DNA of 64,000 nt. Origin: Myotis daubentonii (lineage: Eukaryota > Chordata > Mammalia > Chiroptera > Vespertilionidae). The stretch spans positions 39,621,341 to 39,685,340 of the forward strand of contig NC_081844.1 of NCBI RefSeq assembly GCF_963259705.1. The letters are read 5' to 3'. The notes under the pieces are model-generated. The model was not told the origin of the DNA. It did no database searches and saw only the letters and a program-made list of their open reading frames with translations. Of the stretch, positions 1 through 10,764 are shown in pieces. The position numbers and the translations under genes were made by a program. How positions within the stretch are numbered: the first letter of the stretch is position 1; each line of letters opens with the position of its first letter.

Positions 1-1937
1 ACACACTTAATCCACAGGAAAGGCAACCTTTGTGTCAACAGTGAGACAGGGTCTTTCAATAGAGCATTAGCTTCCTTTCAAATATCTATTCTAAGTCCTG
101 GCATGAATCCAAGTATCAAAAATAGTGTTTTGATTACGGTATGCAGAAACATACTGCCTGCAAATTGTTACAATAGTGATTATAAAGTCAGAACGCTGGC
201 AGGGAAAGTCAAGAAAATAAGCTTCCAAGTAAAACGAAGCCTGTGATGGCTAGAAAGCAACAAAAATAGAAAACACTGGCTGCAGAGCCATTTTCTGGAG
301 AAGACAGAAACCAACCTCTGTGGCCAGACAAATTAAGGCACCAAGGGAGCAGCCAAAGCAGACTTCCTGAAGCACTGGAATAGCTCTTGCCAAACAAAAG
401 ATAAATGGGACTCAACTCAGTTTGACTTATTGCAGGTTTGGGTGCAAAATGATAATTTGTAATTTTAAAAAATGCCAAACGTGAAGTTTTGTGATATGAA
501 ATAATACATTAGGGAAAGACAGGGACTATGAATGAGTACTAGAAACTGTTGGAATTCAAGCATTTAGAGGCTGAATCGAGGCAGGTCATCTTTCATTCAC
601 CTCACAGGTATTACTGTTCTCCAAGTGGGAGCCACCTAAGGAATTCCAGCCTCTTAGCCAGTGTGGTTAAGAAGTGAAGTGTCTATCTGTGTGTGGTTTG
701 GTTTGTTTGCTGGTTTCTGGGGACTGGGGTCAAATTGCAATTCACTTCCCCCCAAGGTAGCTTCAAATAAATAAGGGTCTACTGTGATTCCAAACGTGTC
801 TATTTTCAGCAGTGGCTGTACTTTTGCCTGTAGCTACGTTAGAGGTTTTATTCTTTGGTATAGATTGTGCTGTAATTTAAACAAACTGCAATGCCTTCAT
901 TTGAGAGGACTCAGTAGGCCTCACTTAGCCTTCCCATTTAAAGTTCCCTAACCATACTTCAGACTCCCAGGCTGCGGTTGAAGGGAGATTTATGTGTGTT
1001 AAGTGCAATTCGTGCATATTGCAACCTCAAAAGGAGATTGTAAACAAGCAGAGACCAGAGAGGGGTAATTCAAGTAGTTCACTCTGACAACAGCCAAAAA
1101 GTACCCATGTGTGTTCTGGGTACGCATTAGTAATAAACCTATCTAGGTGCATGCCACCAAGCCCGCCTCAAAGGGCTCTGGCCACCAATGTGCCCGCTCT
1201 GTTTAGAGAGTGTGTAACTCTGCCTTAGCCACAGTCACTAAAACACTCTGAAGCCATAACCAACGGTGTGGGTCAAATTCTGTTCTTACATTTGAGAGTA
1301 AACTCTGAAATATCAAGGTGACCTGGCCGTGCGGCTGCTAAAGTTAGATCGGTGTTAAAGCTAATTTATACTCTTGGGAAGGTATTTTGCTTCTTGTTTA
1401 ATGAAAAATAATGCTTTCATCAGATTGCTTTCACCAAAATGAATAGAAATAGTTTGGCACTAAATAGACAAAAATGAAAACCTGCCTTCAATATGTTTAG
1501 ATTCCAGAGGCCTTCTGACAGAAGTTCAAGTCTCTGGTCTACTCTACAACTTTTGTGTGAATTACTCCCTTTTCAATTTCATTGGGAAATTACATTAAAA
1601 CAGGAGCTTTTGCTTCCTCCCTTCGCCCTCACCCCTCTCCCGCCCGCTCCCCCCCACCACCACGTGCTCTACATAGAAAACAAAATGTAAAAATCAGGTC
1701 TCCACAGTCCATATGAAATGAAGTATTATGGCAATTATCTGGGTCATTCAGGGGAAACGAACGTGTTAGAAGTGATGTGGGAAACGGTGTTTTCTTTTTG
1801 CTTGAGTTACATATAGGGTTGCCTCAATTACTTTAGCACTTTGCCTATTATTTTCTTCTGAGTCACTGTACAGTTATTCTATGGCCAGCATACTTGATAG
1901 CTTTTTTTTAAGTCATTATTTCGCAGTTTGCATTTCT
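1..1937. other. Unique sequence, no gene or repeat recognised
   Basis: Moderately AT-rich sequence without a frame that looks coding on either strand. The longest frames are under 90 codons and show no domain. A C-rich stretch near 1617-1660 is the only local composition change. No repeat family was recognised. Confidence 0.5.
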
Positions 1938-2160
1938 AATTTTTTTAAAGTTAATATGTTTTTATTGATTTCAGAGAGAGGAAGAGAGAGAGACATATAG
2001 AAACATCAACAATGAGAGAGAATCATTGATCCACTGCCTCCTACATGCCCCCTACTGAGGATCAAGCCTACAACCCAGACATTTGCCATGACCAGGAAAT
2101 AAACTAGTTACCTTCTGGTTCATGGGTCAACTCTCAACCACTGAGCCACACTGGCTGGGC
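1938..2160 (-). mobile_element. Ves SINE (tRNA-derived)
   Basis: The reverse complement begins GCCCAGCCAGTGTGGCTCAG, the A-box region of a tRNA-derived SINE, and ends with a CTCTCTCT-rich tract and an ATCAATAAAA-type tail (1950-2010 on the plus strand). The middle part is diverged (ACTAGTTACCTTCTGG on the plus strand), so this is an older copy. Its right edge lies 70 bases from the SPIN element. Confidence 0.85.
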
Positions 2161-2229
2161 TAATGTCCTTTAAATGATATCATTTATAAACTTATAAAAA
2201 ATCATCTCAGACAATTAAATACTTTAAAC

Positions 2230-2452
2230 CAGTGGTTCTCAACCTTCCTAATGCTGCAACCCTTTGATACAGTTCCTCATGTTGTGGTGACCCCAAATTT
2301 CATTGTTACAAATTGAACATAATTAAAGCACAGTGATTAATCACAAAAACAATACGTAATTATATATGTGTTTTCCGATGGTCTTGGGCGACCCCTGTGA
2401 AAGGGTCGTTCGACCCCCAAAGGGGTCGCGAACCACAGGTTGAGAACCGCTG
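2230..2452 (+). mobile_element. SPIN non-autonomous hAT element
   Basis: The termini are CAGTGGTTCTCAACC and, inverted, CAGCGGTTCTCAACC: a 15-bp inverted repeat with one mismatch. The element is flanked by a perfect 8-bp target duplication, CTTTAAAC, at 2222-2229 and 2453-2460, as expected for hAT transposition. The interior has the SPIN landmarks: TTCCTCATGTTGTGGTGACC near 2273 and, near the right end, the AGGGGTCG/CGACCCCT inverted motifs. At 223 bp it has no coding capacity and is an internally deleted SPIN. SPIN elements are known for patchy, horizontally acquired distribution among tetrapods, including this bat family. Confidence 0.95.
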
Positions 2453-2508
2453 CTTTAAACAAACACAGATACATATGTTTGCCAGCGAAGTTTGGGCTTA
2501 TATATAAA

Positions 2509-2844
2509 CTAGAGGCCCAGTGCATGAGATTCGTGCACTTGGAGGGGTCCCTCAGCCTGGCCTGCGCCCTCTTGCAGTCTGGAAGCCCTCGGGAGAGCAG
2601 GCCTAAGCCAGCAGTCAGACATCCTTAGCACTGCTGCAGAGGCGGGAGAGGCTCCGGCCACTGCCGCTGCACTTGCCAGCCGTGAGCCTGGCTTCTGGCT
2701 GAGCGGCACTCCCCCTTTGGGAGCACACTGACCACCAGAAGGCAGCTTCTGCATTGAGTGTCTGCCACCTGGGTCCATGTGCATTATAGCGACTGGTTGT
2801 TCCATCATTTGGCGATTTGCATATTAGCCTTTTATTATATAGGA
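2509..2844 (-). mobile_element. Helitron (HeliBat-like, non-autonomous)
   Basis: In the element's own direction it starts TCCTATATAATAAAAGGC at 2844, carries ATGCAAAT at 2822-2815, and ends with a GTGCACGAATCTCATGCAC-type hairpin and GGGCCTCTAG at 2509. It sits in an A|T target with no target duplication, as Helitrons do. The 336-bp interior is GC-rich with no open frame of note; it contains no Rep/helicase coding and must have been mobilised in trans. Confidence 0.93.
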
Positions 2845-3218
2845 TTATCACCTTCATTATTATCCATAATGAATTTTAAAATATTTTTCATATCATTTTC
2901 TCAAATGGTTTCTATTAATTAATTAATAGAAAGGACCTTCACTTCATCTAAATTCCTATTTAGGAATTGGGGCTCTCTCTACCACAACAGTTTTGAATAT
3001 TGAAATCTATGGCCTAAGAATCCTTTGGCATTATAATGCTCTGTCAGATTGGAACCTATATAGCAAAAAGAATAATTAATTGATTCAAAATATTTACTTG
3101 GTTCCTTTACTGTTTAACATTTATAAAATACCAAAATTTCAGAATTGCCTAATTAATCTCCACTAACTATCATATTTCCGTATTTCACATTCTTCTTATG
3201 ATATGCTGTATGGCTGCA
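2845..3218. other. AT-rich unique spacer
   Basis: AT-rich sequence between two Helitrons, with no recognised repeat or coding frame. It contains a short ATTAATTAATTAAT stretch near 2913-2926. Confidence 0.5.
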
Positions 3219-3883
3219 ATAGGGGCCAGTGCATGAATTCATGCACCTTGAAAGGAACTGTGGGCTGTGAGGCTGTGGTAGGCACAGGAGCTGGTCTCGG
3301 CTCATCCTCTACACCCCACCCAGCCCCTTCCACCATGGCTCCTGGTCCCCTGTCTGCCAGCAGCCCCACTCCTGCCACCACCACTTCCAAGCACTGATGG
3401 CACTGGCCCTACTCACACCTGCTGACAACATGGAGCAATTGGGGCTGGCACCAGCAGCAGGTGCAAGGGACGACTGCTTGCCCTGATCGCCCCTCAGGAG
3501 CAGGGGGAGGTGGACAAGGCCTCAGGGGTGATCAGGGCCAGCAGCCGCCACTTGCACCTGCTGATGGCGCCGAGTGATCGAGACCGGTGCCAGGCACTGG
3601 CAGCGGGTACGAGCAGTGGCTCCGGCACCAGCAGTGGGTGTGAGCACCGGCAGGACCACAGCATGCGGGAGCAAAGGATTTTCAGTAACCAACAGAGGCT
3701 TGCCCCTATGACAGCAACCAGCATCCCACCTTGGTCTGGCACCCCCACTCACCTGCTCCACCATTCCGCTGCGGCCACCACCCTCCATGTTCTGCACATG
3801 CCCCCTGGTGGTCAGTGTATGTCATAGCGACCGATTATTCTGCCGTTCAGTCTATTTGCATATTAGCCTTTTATTATATAGGA
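3219..3883 (-). mobile_element. Helitron A of an end-to-end pair
   Basis: In its own direction it runs from TCCTATATAATAAAAGGC (3883) to the 3' end at 3219, where CTAG has become CTAT. The 3' hairpin GTGCATGAATTCATGCAC at 3229-3246 is a perfect 18-bp palindrome. The interior is GC-rich with repeated CAGCAGGTGCAAG/CAGCGGGTACGAG-like units. It shares its body with the Helitron at 34737-35644, including the CCCCTCAGGAGCAG segment near 3491. Its first base abuts the CTAG end of the next Helitron with no spacer. Confidence 0.9.
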
Positions 3884-4655
3884 CTAGAGGCCTGGTGCAC
3901 GAAATTCATGCACTGAGGGGTGGGGTTCCCTCAGCCCAGCCTGCCCCTCTCACAGTCCAGGAGCCCTCAGTGGATGTCCTACTGATGGCCACAGTCTGGC
4001 AGCAGAGGCTCAGAGCAGGCATCCTGTGTGTGTGTGTGTGTGTGTCTGCTGGGAGCCTGCCCCCAGCCACACCATGGAGGCTTGGAACAGGCGCCCCTCT
4101 GTGTTGATCTCTCAGGCTCCTGGCCTCCACTGCATGTTTTTCTCTCCCTTGAGCTGTGGCCAGGGTGGGGTGCTGCCTGCAGGCTGTGCTTTTCTGCTCA
4201 TGGATCACTGGATCACTGCAGAGACCAGGGGCAGGCCCTGCTGGTTGCTGCCTGTGGGGAACTTTCCAGCTCTGGGATTGCCATGGTGATCCCAGGAACA
4301 GGCCCACCTGGGGGCCGCCTGCCCTCTGCACTTGCCTGCTCTGGGATCGCCATGGGGTCCCAGCTGGCAGCAGGGCTTAGGCGGTACACGGGGGTCCCGG
4401 CTGGGGACGACGCTTAGGCGCACGGGGCTTAGGCAGCACATGGGGGTCCCGGCTGGGGCGGGGTTTAGGTGACGTGATCGCGCCACCTAAGCCTGGCTGC
4501 CTAGGGCCGCACACAGGGCCCTGATGGCGTCTGGCACTGGACAGCCCTACCTGCAGTATGAAAATTAGCCACCATCAAAGATTAGCGTTGATTAGCCAAT
4601 GGGAAGCGTAGCGAAGGTACAGTCAATTACCCTTTTTGTCTTTTATTAGATAGGA
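3884..4655 (-). mobile_element. Helitron B of an end-to-end pair
   Basis: The own-strand start is TCCTATCTAATAAAAGACAA at 4655, followed by a region shared with the Helitron ending at 19538 (GTAATTGACTG...CATTGGCTAATC). The 3' end has the hairpin GTGCATGAATTTCGTGCAC and CCTCTAG at 3884. The interior is GC-rich and holds a (TG)n run at about 4024-4043, which is what creates several open frames here. It belongs to a different subfamily from Helitron A, although the two are joined exactly. Confidence 0.9.
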
Positions 4656-4905
4656 TGATAGATAGCTGTCATTTAGTAGCAGGCAGGACCACTGTAACAA
4701 TACCAAGTTGAAAGAAGAAAAAGAGAACCCTTTGTATGAAAAGACAACCCTGTTTCACTTAAAACAGTTATTTAGTTCTAAACCACAAATGTCCAAGAAT
4801 AATAAATAGGGGAACAAATTTTATAATAATATGTTATTATAGGGAAAACAACCATGTCCAAGAATGTTATCTCCCTCCCAAATATTCATACATTTTAAAA
4901 TTCTA

Positions 4906-5360
4906 TTCCTAGCTGGGTTGGCTCAGTGGATAGAGCATCAGCCTGCGAACTGAAGGGTCCTGGGTTTGATTCTGGTCAAGGGACATGCTAGGGTTGTGGG
5001 CTCAATACCCAGTAGGGGCATGCAGGAGGCAGCCAGTCAATGATTCTCTCTCATCATTTTTTTAAATATTTTTTTATTGATTTCAGAGAGGAAAGGAGAG
5101 GGAGAGAGAGATAGAAACATCTATGATGAGAGAGAATCATTGATTGGCTGCCTTCTGCACACCCCCCATTGGGGATCAATCCTGCAACCCGGGCATGTGC
5201 CCTTGGCCAGAATCAAACCTGGGATCCTTTAGTCTGCAGGCAGATGCTCTACCCACTGAGCCAAACCAGCTAGGGCTCTCTCTCATCATTGATGTTTCTA
5301 TCTCTCTCCCTTCTCCATTCCTCTCTGAAATCAATAAAAATACATTTTAAAAATTAAAAT
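4906..5360 (+). mobile_element. Ves SINE, split by a second Ves
   Basis: The left half (4906-5058) carries the A box TTGGCTCAGTGGATAGAGC and the B box GGGTTTGATTCTGG. The right half (5277-5360) continues with the CATCATTGATG...TCTCTC tract and the ATCAATAAAAAT tail. A 9-bp duplication AAAATTCTA flanks the whole unit (4897-4905 and 5361-5369). A reverse-oriented Ves interrupts it at 5058/5277. Confidence 0.9.
5059..5276 (-). mobile_element. Ves SINE nested in Ves
   Basis: A full-length reverse-strand Ves: own-strand start AGCCCTAGCTGGTTTGGCTC, then the A and B boxes, the TCTCTC tract and a T-rich (own-strand A-rich) tail. It is flanked by a 14-bp target duplication TCTCTCTCATCATT at 5045-5058 and 5277-5290, both copies being outer-Ves sequence. 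This is a clean L1-type retroposition into an older Ves. Confidence 0.93.
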
Positions 5361-5369
5361 AAAATTCTA

Positions 5370-8300
5370 AGTGTAAGAGTAATATACATGAATACTGTAG
5401 AAATTTTAGAAAATGTCAAAGGTATTTGGAGAATTTGAAAGTCACTTTTCTTTTACCACTCTAAGGAAATCATTGGGTCTTAGTGGAGTTCTTCTCAGCT
5501 TTTTTTCTATGTCTATATGTATGTGTATATGCATGTGCATACATGTATAATTAATATCCAAATGTGTGCAGCATTCTATAACCTTTCTCTTCAGAGTACA
5601 CAATAAGCATGTATTCATGTCATAAAATAGTCTTCAAAAACAGGTAGATAAATCACATCATATAAATACATCTCAATTTATTTAACCAACCTCCTACCAC
5701 TGTATCCTTAAACTTGTTGATGTTCTGCAACCCTATAGACTACTGCTGCATTCTTTCTAATGCTGAGATAGCTCTATGTCATGTCATGCTAGGTCAGTGA
5801 ACCCCTCATATATTTTTTTAATGAGATCATTTGATTGATATGTTTGAAAAGTAATCTCAGTAAAGGAGTTCTGATATTTTGAATTCACTACAGTGAATTT
5901 AATCCTCACTATGAAATCCCAGCTATTTCCTCTGGATTAGATGGGTATACTACCTGAAAATAAAGTAGCAGGTAACAGGCCATTCACCTGTGTCTTCTCT
6001 CCACACATCCATCTCTACCTCCAGCTGTTGAGGCCCACAGGACTATCACAGATTCTCCTATATTTTCTTTTTACAATCAGTTTCAATAAATCATCAAATC
6101 TCAGTGGAGAAGTATGTAAATTTTCATTTAAAGTCTCTTGAAACCTTCATATATTGGGACAGAATGAATATTTTATAAATAGAGTGTAGAATTTATTGGG
6201 ATATTAAAGATCAAACACTGGCTTCTACGAACATCACAATTTTTGCAAGCTGTTTAACTCAAAACCTGCAGTCCAATGAATTCTTTCCCTGGGTCAATTT
6301 TTCTTTTTCTCTAGCTCCACCCACACCATCTCCATCCTTCACTCAAGTATCTAGGGCATTCTGAGCTCATCCCCAGAGGTGTGAGGCATCTCGAGACTGA
6401 AAGCAGAAATCAAGGCTTTGGTCTATAAAAGTCGAAGTCCTGGCAGAATGAAAAGAACTCTGGGCATAGACAAATATTTGGTTAGAGTTTCCATGGCAGA
6501 AAGTTCACTTTAAAGGAGTAATTCTCCCTAAAACTAGATTTCAAGAAAGACTCACACAAAAACTTTGACCTGAGGGGAGAAAGACAATCTCTGACAGAGG
6601 ACAGAGGAAATGGAGACCAGAGAGAGAGCAGCCCATGTGAAAGGGTCATGCAGGTGGGAACTGGGATTGTCTCTGCAACCTCCTAAAATCCATGCCAGGG
6701 ACTAGAGGGCCCCCACCTCCCCAGCCTCAGCACTAGGTAAACTCCCAGAACTCAGATGCAACCCTGGGAAGGGAGGGATTCCAAGTGAAGATTAGCTTTC
6801 CCTCACACAGGTGGAAGGGGGAACTATCAGTAGAAATGTCTTTGTATTAGAGGAAAACCAAGTTATATTCCTTGCTTGCCTGGGTGTGAGATAATAATAC
6901 CAATATGTTCATTGATTAAACTATTAAAATATATCTTAATGCATCAGCCAGTATGTGTCTAATATGTGCTTAGGACCATGTGGTGTATAGCTGGAGATAA
7001 TGTGAACAGAATTCTTGCTCTCAAGGAACTAAGTGTATTTAAGACACTAGATTTAGTTACCAAACATTTAAGAAGGACTAGGGATTTGTTAAGTCAACTA
7101 AAGGGGAGGAGAGGGTTCCTGGAGGGGATATTGCATAAAAACAGTGCACCAGGAACTATGAACATGGCAGTTCTCATGATGAATAAATGAGGTATCTTAA
7201 ATTTTTCTTAAAAAAAAAAAAACCTCAAGAATTGTAATTTCCAAACTACTTGCAGCATTGGCATTGATGCAGATCAAAGCGGAGTTGCTATAGATGAAGT
7301 GGCCGAGGCGGTCCAATCCCCCTCCATCTCCTCAGGGCAGCTGGGTAGAAAGGCTGGGGCTCCCCAGAGCACGGTAGCGAAATCATTGGTTTTCCCATCT
7401 TCATTTTCTAGGTGCAGAATCTAAGTCCTTGGGGTGCAAAGGGATTATTTATCAAGGACATCACCGGCCCCTCCATAGGCTGACCCTTTGCTTAGCTCTC
7501 ACCGTGTTTATCCTGTTACTTCTATTTAAAGAAAAAAAAAACAACTTGGAACTTTCCCCTCTCAAGGCAAATCACCAAAAATCCTGGGTGTTTTGGAAGG
7601 AGAAGAAACGCAAATCCTAGTCATCCTCAGCTACTTAAATGAAAGCAGGGTTGGCAGGAAAATGCGTGAGTGAGAAATGCCAAAACCCTCACTGCAAATT
7701 AAGGCTTCGATTCCAAGAGCCTCTCAACCTGACTCTTAACGGGATTGCTAGTAAAACCACATCCTATCGCCCTGGCTGCCAGGCGTGTGATGGCAGTGGG
7801 GCGAGCCATAAAACAGTCCAAGGGTACGCAGAGGAAAGGAGAATTCCGACGAAAACCCAACCGCCCGGCTCTGGATAATTGAGAGTTGACCATAAACACT
7901 TCAGCTGTCCTACGGCAACTTTGGCCTTTGGATCTACATATTTTAGTGGCAAATTGTTTCACTTGAGGAAAATTATATCTGCTTTCAACAACTGGAGGTT
8001 TGTTTCCCAAAATAATTTTCAGACTAGTAAAAGAATGTGAATCACGATAAGGCCCAGCACGGAGAATACGATCTCCGTTTGGCATGGGACTGTGTACTCG
8101 TGGCACCGAATACAGACTGTTTAGTTTGCTTTAGGTCTTCTGTGAAGAACATCCTACTCCTTCGCCTGCCCTCAGAAAGAAACTCTCTAGAACACCTTTT
8201 TTCGCTTCATTAAAATGAAACTGCTGTTAAAGGGCAGTCACGTACTTAAACTAAACTCAGCTCTTACAATATTGAACAGTGAGCACTGGACATTCACAAA

Positions 8301-8413
8301 AACCATGTTTCCAGAGTTTTCACTGATGCTCAAATTGTGGGGTGTTATTTGATGGTAAAAATAAATTTAGAGACTTGCAAATGTGTTTTATTGGGCCTTC
8401 AGAGAGCTGACAT
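5370..8413. other. Unique sequence, no gene recognised
   Basis: About 3 kb without a convincing repeat. It includes an A12 run at 7209-7220. The part at 7240-8330 is less AT-rich and free of clear repeats, with frames on both strands (7639-7878 plus, 7699-8106 minus, up to 135 codons), but neither shows a recognisable domain, and they overlap on opposite strands, which suggests chance. 6400-6860 could be old repeat that I cannot name. Confidence 0.45.
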
Positions 8414-8440
8414 TAAAAAAAAAAAAAAGGGGGGGGGGGG
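8414..8440 (+). repeat. Poly-A/poly-G run
   Basis: A run of about 14 A is followed by about 12 G, immediately before a Ves SINE. It is a likely site of length variation and assembly error. Confidence 0.8.
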
Positions 8441-8630
8441 CCCTGGCTGGCGTGGCTCAGTTGGTTGGACATTTTCTCCGGACACCAAAAGGTTGCCGGT
8501 TCAAGTCCCGGTCAAGGCACATGCCTGGGTTGCGGGCCCGATCCCTGGTCTGAGGCATGTAGTAGGCAGCCAATTGATGTCTCGCTCTTTCTCCCTTCTT
8601 CTCTCTCTAAAAATTAATACAAAATCGTTT
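8441..8630 (+). mobile_element. Ves SINE
   Basis: Begins CCCTGGCTGGCGTGGCTCAG. The B-box region is GGTTCAAGTCCCGG. It is followed by AAGGCACATGCCTGGGTTGC, a CTCTTTCTCC tract and a short CTCTCTAAAAATTAAT end. Compared with other copies here it has the older, CTCTAAAAATTAAT-ended type of tail rather than CTGAAATCAATAAA. Confidence 0.92.
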
Positions 8631-9214
8631 AACAAGGGAAGGGGGGCTTCTTGTAAAAATCTGGATGTCTGGGATCTCTTTGGAATTGGAAGGCAATTCC
8701 TATCTGGCACCAGTCAACTGAAGCTCTGGGAGCTTCTGTTCTTGGGTGGACAGTGGCCCGCCGGCTCACCACCCTCTCCACCCAGCTCTCTCCACTCATT
8801 CACAGCGATTTACCTGAGCCCGACAGGCATTTGAGTTTGTGTGAGAATATGTAATTATTCACTTAAAATCTACAACAGCCATGACTAGCAAAAAAAAGAT
8901 GGTTTGAGTTGTTGACACCGGCCTTTGGGTAGCTTCATGGACCAGCTCCTGACTCCCAGCTCATACACACCCAGTGGCTATAGAACATGAAATTTAATTT
9001 TGTGTTTCAGCAAAATGAAAAATTATTTTACTTGGGTTGCTCTTATATTTTCAAAACCACGCCTTGTATGTGCAAATGGCAAGAAGTTTTTGTATACTAA
9101 TAAAAGTTCTTGAAAACCGAGGGATATACATTTTTAAAAGACTGATTTTAGACATTTTTCTAAGAAATATAGAAAATCTTATTGAATCCTATTAGAAGCC
9201 CTATGCTCCATAGC
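8631..9214. other. Unique sequence
   Basis: No repeat family or coding frame recognised. Confidence 0.45.
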
Positions 9215-9398
9215 CATAGTTCTCAAAGTATATGGTTCCCCACCAACAAAAGGAACATCACCGGGACACTTCTTAGAAAAGGACATTCCTGAGCCAAACC
9301 CCAGACCTACTGAATCAGAATCTGGGGATGGGCCCATCAGTCTGTTTCAGCAAGGCTTTCAGGTGAATTTGATGCATACCAACCTGTGAAAAGCCCTG
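9215..9398 (+). mobile_element. MER5A-like hAT (Charlie) relic
   Basis: Starts CATAGTTCTCAAAGTATATG and carries the MER5 landmark ACCTACTGAATCAGAATCTG with GGGGATGGG after it, then CAGGTGAATTTGATGCA. The terminal repeats are mutated and no target duplication is clear, as expected for an ancient eutherian-wide element. Confidence 0.82.
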
Positions 9399-10394
9399 GT
9401 CCAGGCCTTTCCTGCTAGCATGCCCTGAATGGAGATACCGACCTCTTCAGCCTCCCGGGGCAGAACAGCCTGGAGTGTTCAAAACCTCCAAGCCACGGTC
9501 TCCAGCATCAAGTGCCCCTTCCAGGGTTGGCGCCTACGAGTTCCCAGCTTGTTGCTAGAGGCAGCAAGCAAGAAGAACATTATCTAACTCTCCCTATCCC
9601 TCCTCTGTTCACTGAACTTGGCCGTAGAGGTGTTCTACCATCTACACAGCTCACTGTCGGCAGCCATATGAACAAGGGCCCTGGAGCTGCCAAACAAGTT
9701 CATACCCCATGTGCCCAAGTAGAAGGACACAGAGGGAAGACCATGTGAGGACACGGGGAGAAGACAGTCAGCTATAAGTGAAGGAGGGGGCCCTGGCAGG
9801 CTCCACAACAGGTGGCAGCACTGGCCCTGAGTCTTCACATATGTTGAACTCCTGTGCCCATTGGTGGCTGATGGTCCATTTCGTGTTCTTCAAGCTGCAT
9901 GATGACAATCCAACAATGCAGACATTCCCAAAGATAGAGCTTCATTAGTTGCAAATATTTGATATGCAAATGTCCCATTGGATTTGGAATCCTTGTATGT
10001 TAGCCTAAGAAATTTTCAATGAAAGAAAAGGAAAATCTATTAGATACTTTAAATATAAATTCAACTCTTGTAAAAATTTTGATTGGCTGATAAGTCATTT
10101 CAAAAACTATTTTGAATAATACAGTTCAGCGAACCTCTTTACAGAGCATGTGGTTCCAAATGGCACATGTGTAGATATATAGCTCAAGAATCAGATGAAT
10201 CCTTCCCTCATCCTTAATGCCTTGGCATTTCCTAAATGCTGTGGAATTTTGATAGTCTTGGGAAAGGAGCATGTGTTGAGGGATGGTTCCCAATTGACTG
10301 ATATCAATTTCTTAGCATGCTGGTGCAAAGGGATCTTTGCATAAATTAAGTTGCATTATGAATAAAAAGGAAGTTAAATTATTTGCACTCCTTG
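9399..10394. other. Unique sequence
   Basis: No gene or repeat recognised. Small frames on both strands at 9512-9838 overlap each other and show no domain. Confidence 0.45.
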
Positions 10395-10620
10395 TGGTTT
10401 GAGATTCATGTATGCTACACATGTGTCTTGGTTTGAGCTCCCACAAAGGCAGACCCTGAGCAAAAGACTTGGAGACAAATCCTTCCTCCACAAAGAATGC
10501 AGCTCTGCCAATACTTTGATTTTAGTCCCATAACATTCATTTCTGACTACTGACTTCCAGAACTGTAAGGTAGTAGATTGGTATTGTTTTAAATCGCTAA
10601 AACAAAAGAAGAGATAATAA
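10395..10620 (+). mobile_element. MLT1-like LTR fragment
   Basis: The segment TTCTGACTACTGACTTCCAG followed by AACTGTAAGGTAGTAGATTG and TTGTTTTAAATCGC matches the 3' part of MaLR (MLT1-type) LTRs, in which 'ctgacctccagaactgtaa...' precedes the end. The 5' boundary is uncertain. Confidence 0.55.
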
Positions 10621-10764
10621 TTCTTTTGAATTAAGTTTCTCATCAATGAGAAATATTTAAAAATTGAAGAGATCATCCATACACAAGTCTTGATAAAAAA
10701 AATTTCATGGAGTCATTTCAAGCATTAAACCTGATAAGTGAAAGCAAGCTCAAGTTTCTCATTA

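Noticed and set aside
3883..3884. Assembly artefact explanation for the Helitron-Helitron junction
   Set aside because: The two elements are of different subfamilies and the junction is exact at both termini, which fits insertion into the A|T at the 5' boundary better than a misjoin; long reads would settle it.
3906..4486. Up to 141-codon frames on both strands
   Set aside because: Inside Helitron B, partly through a (TG)n run; no domain and no shared frame with related elements.
2509..4655. CRISPR-like or phage att-like direct repeats
   Set aside because: The repeated hairpin and CTAG motifs are Helitron ends in a mammalian genome; there is no regular spacer array.
4908..4980. tRNA gene, from tRNA-like A and B boxes
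   Set aside because: The boxes belong to Ves SINEs, which are tRNA-derived; there is no complete cloverleaf, and the same sequence recurs about a dozen times in the window.
7639..8106. Possible small gene (79-codon plus and 135-codon minus frames)
   Set aside because: The two overlap on opposite strands, lack a domain, splice context or promoter that I can identify, and are compatible with chance in less AT-rich DNA.
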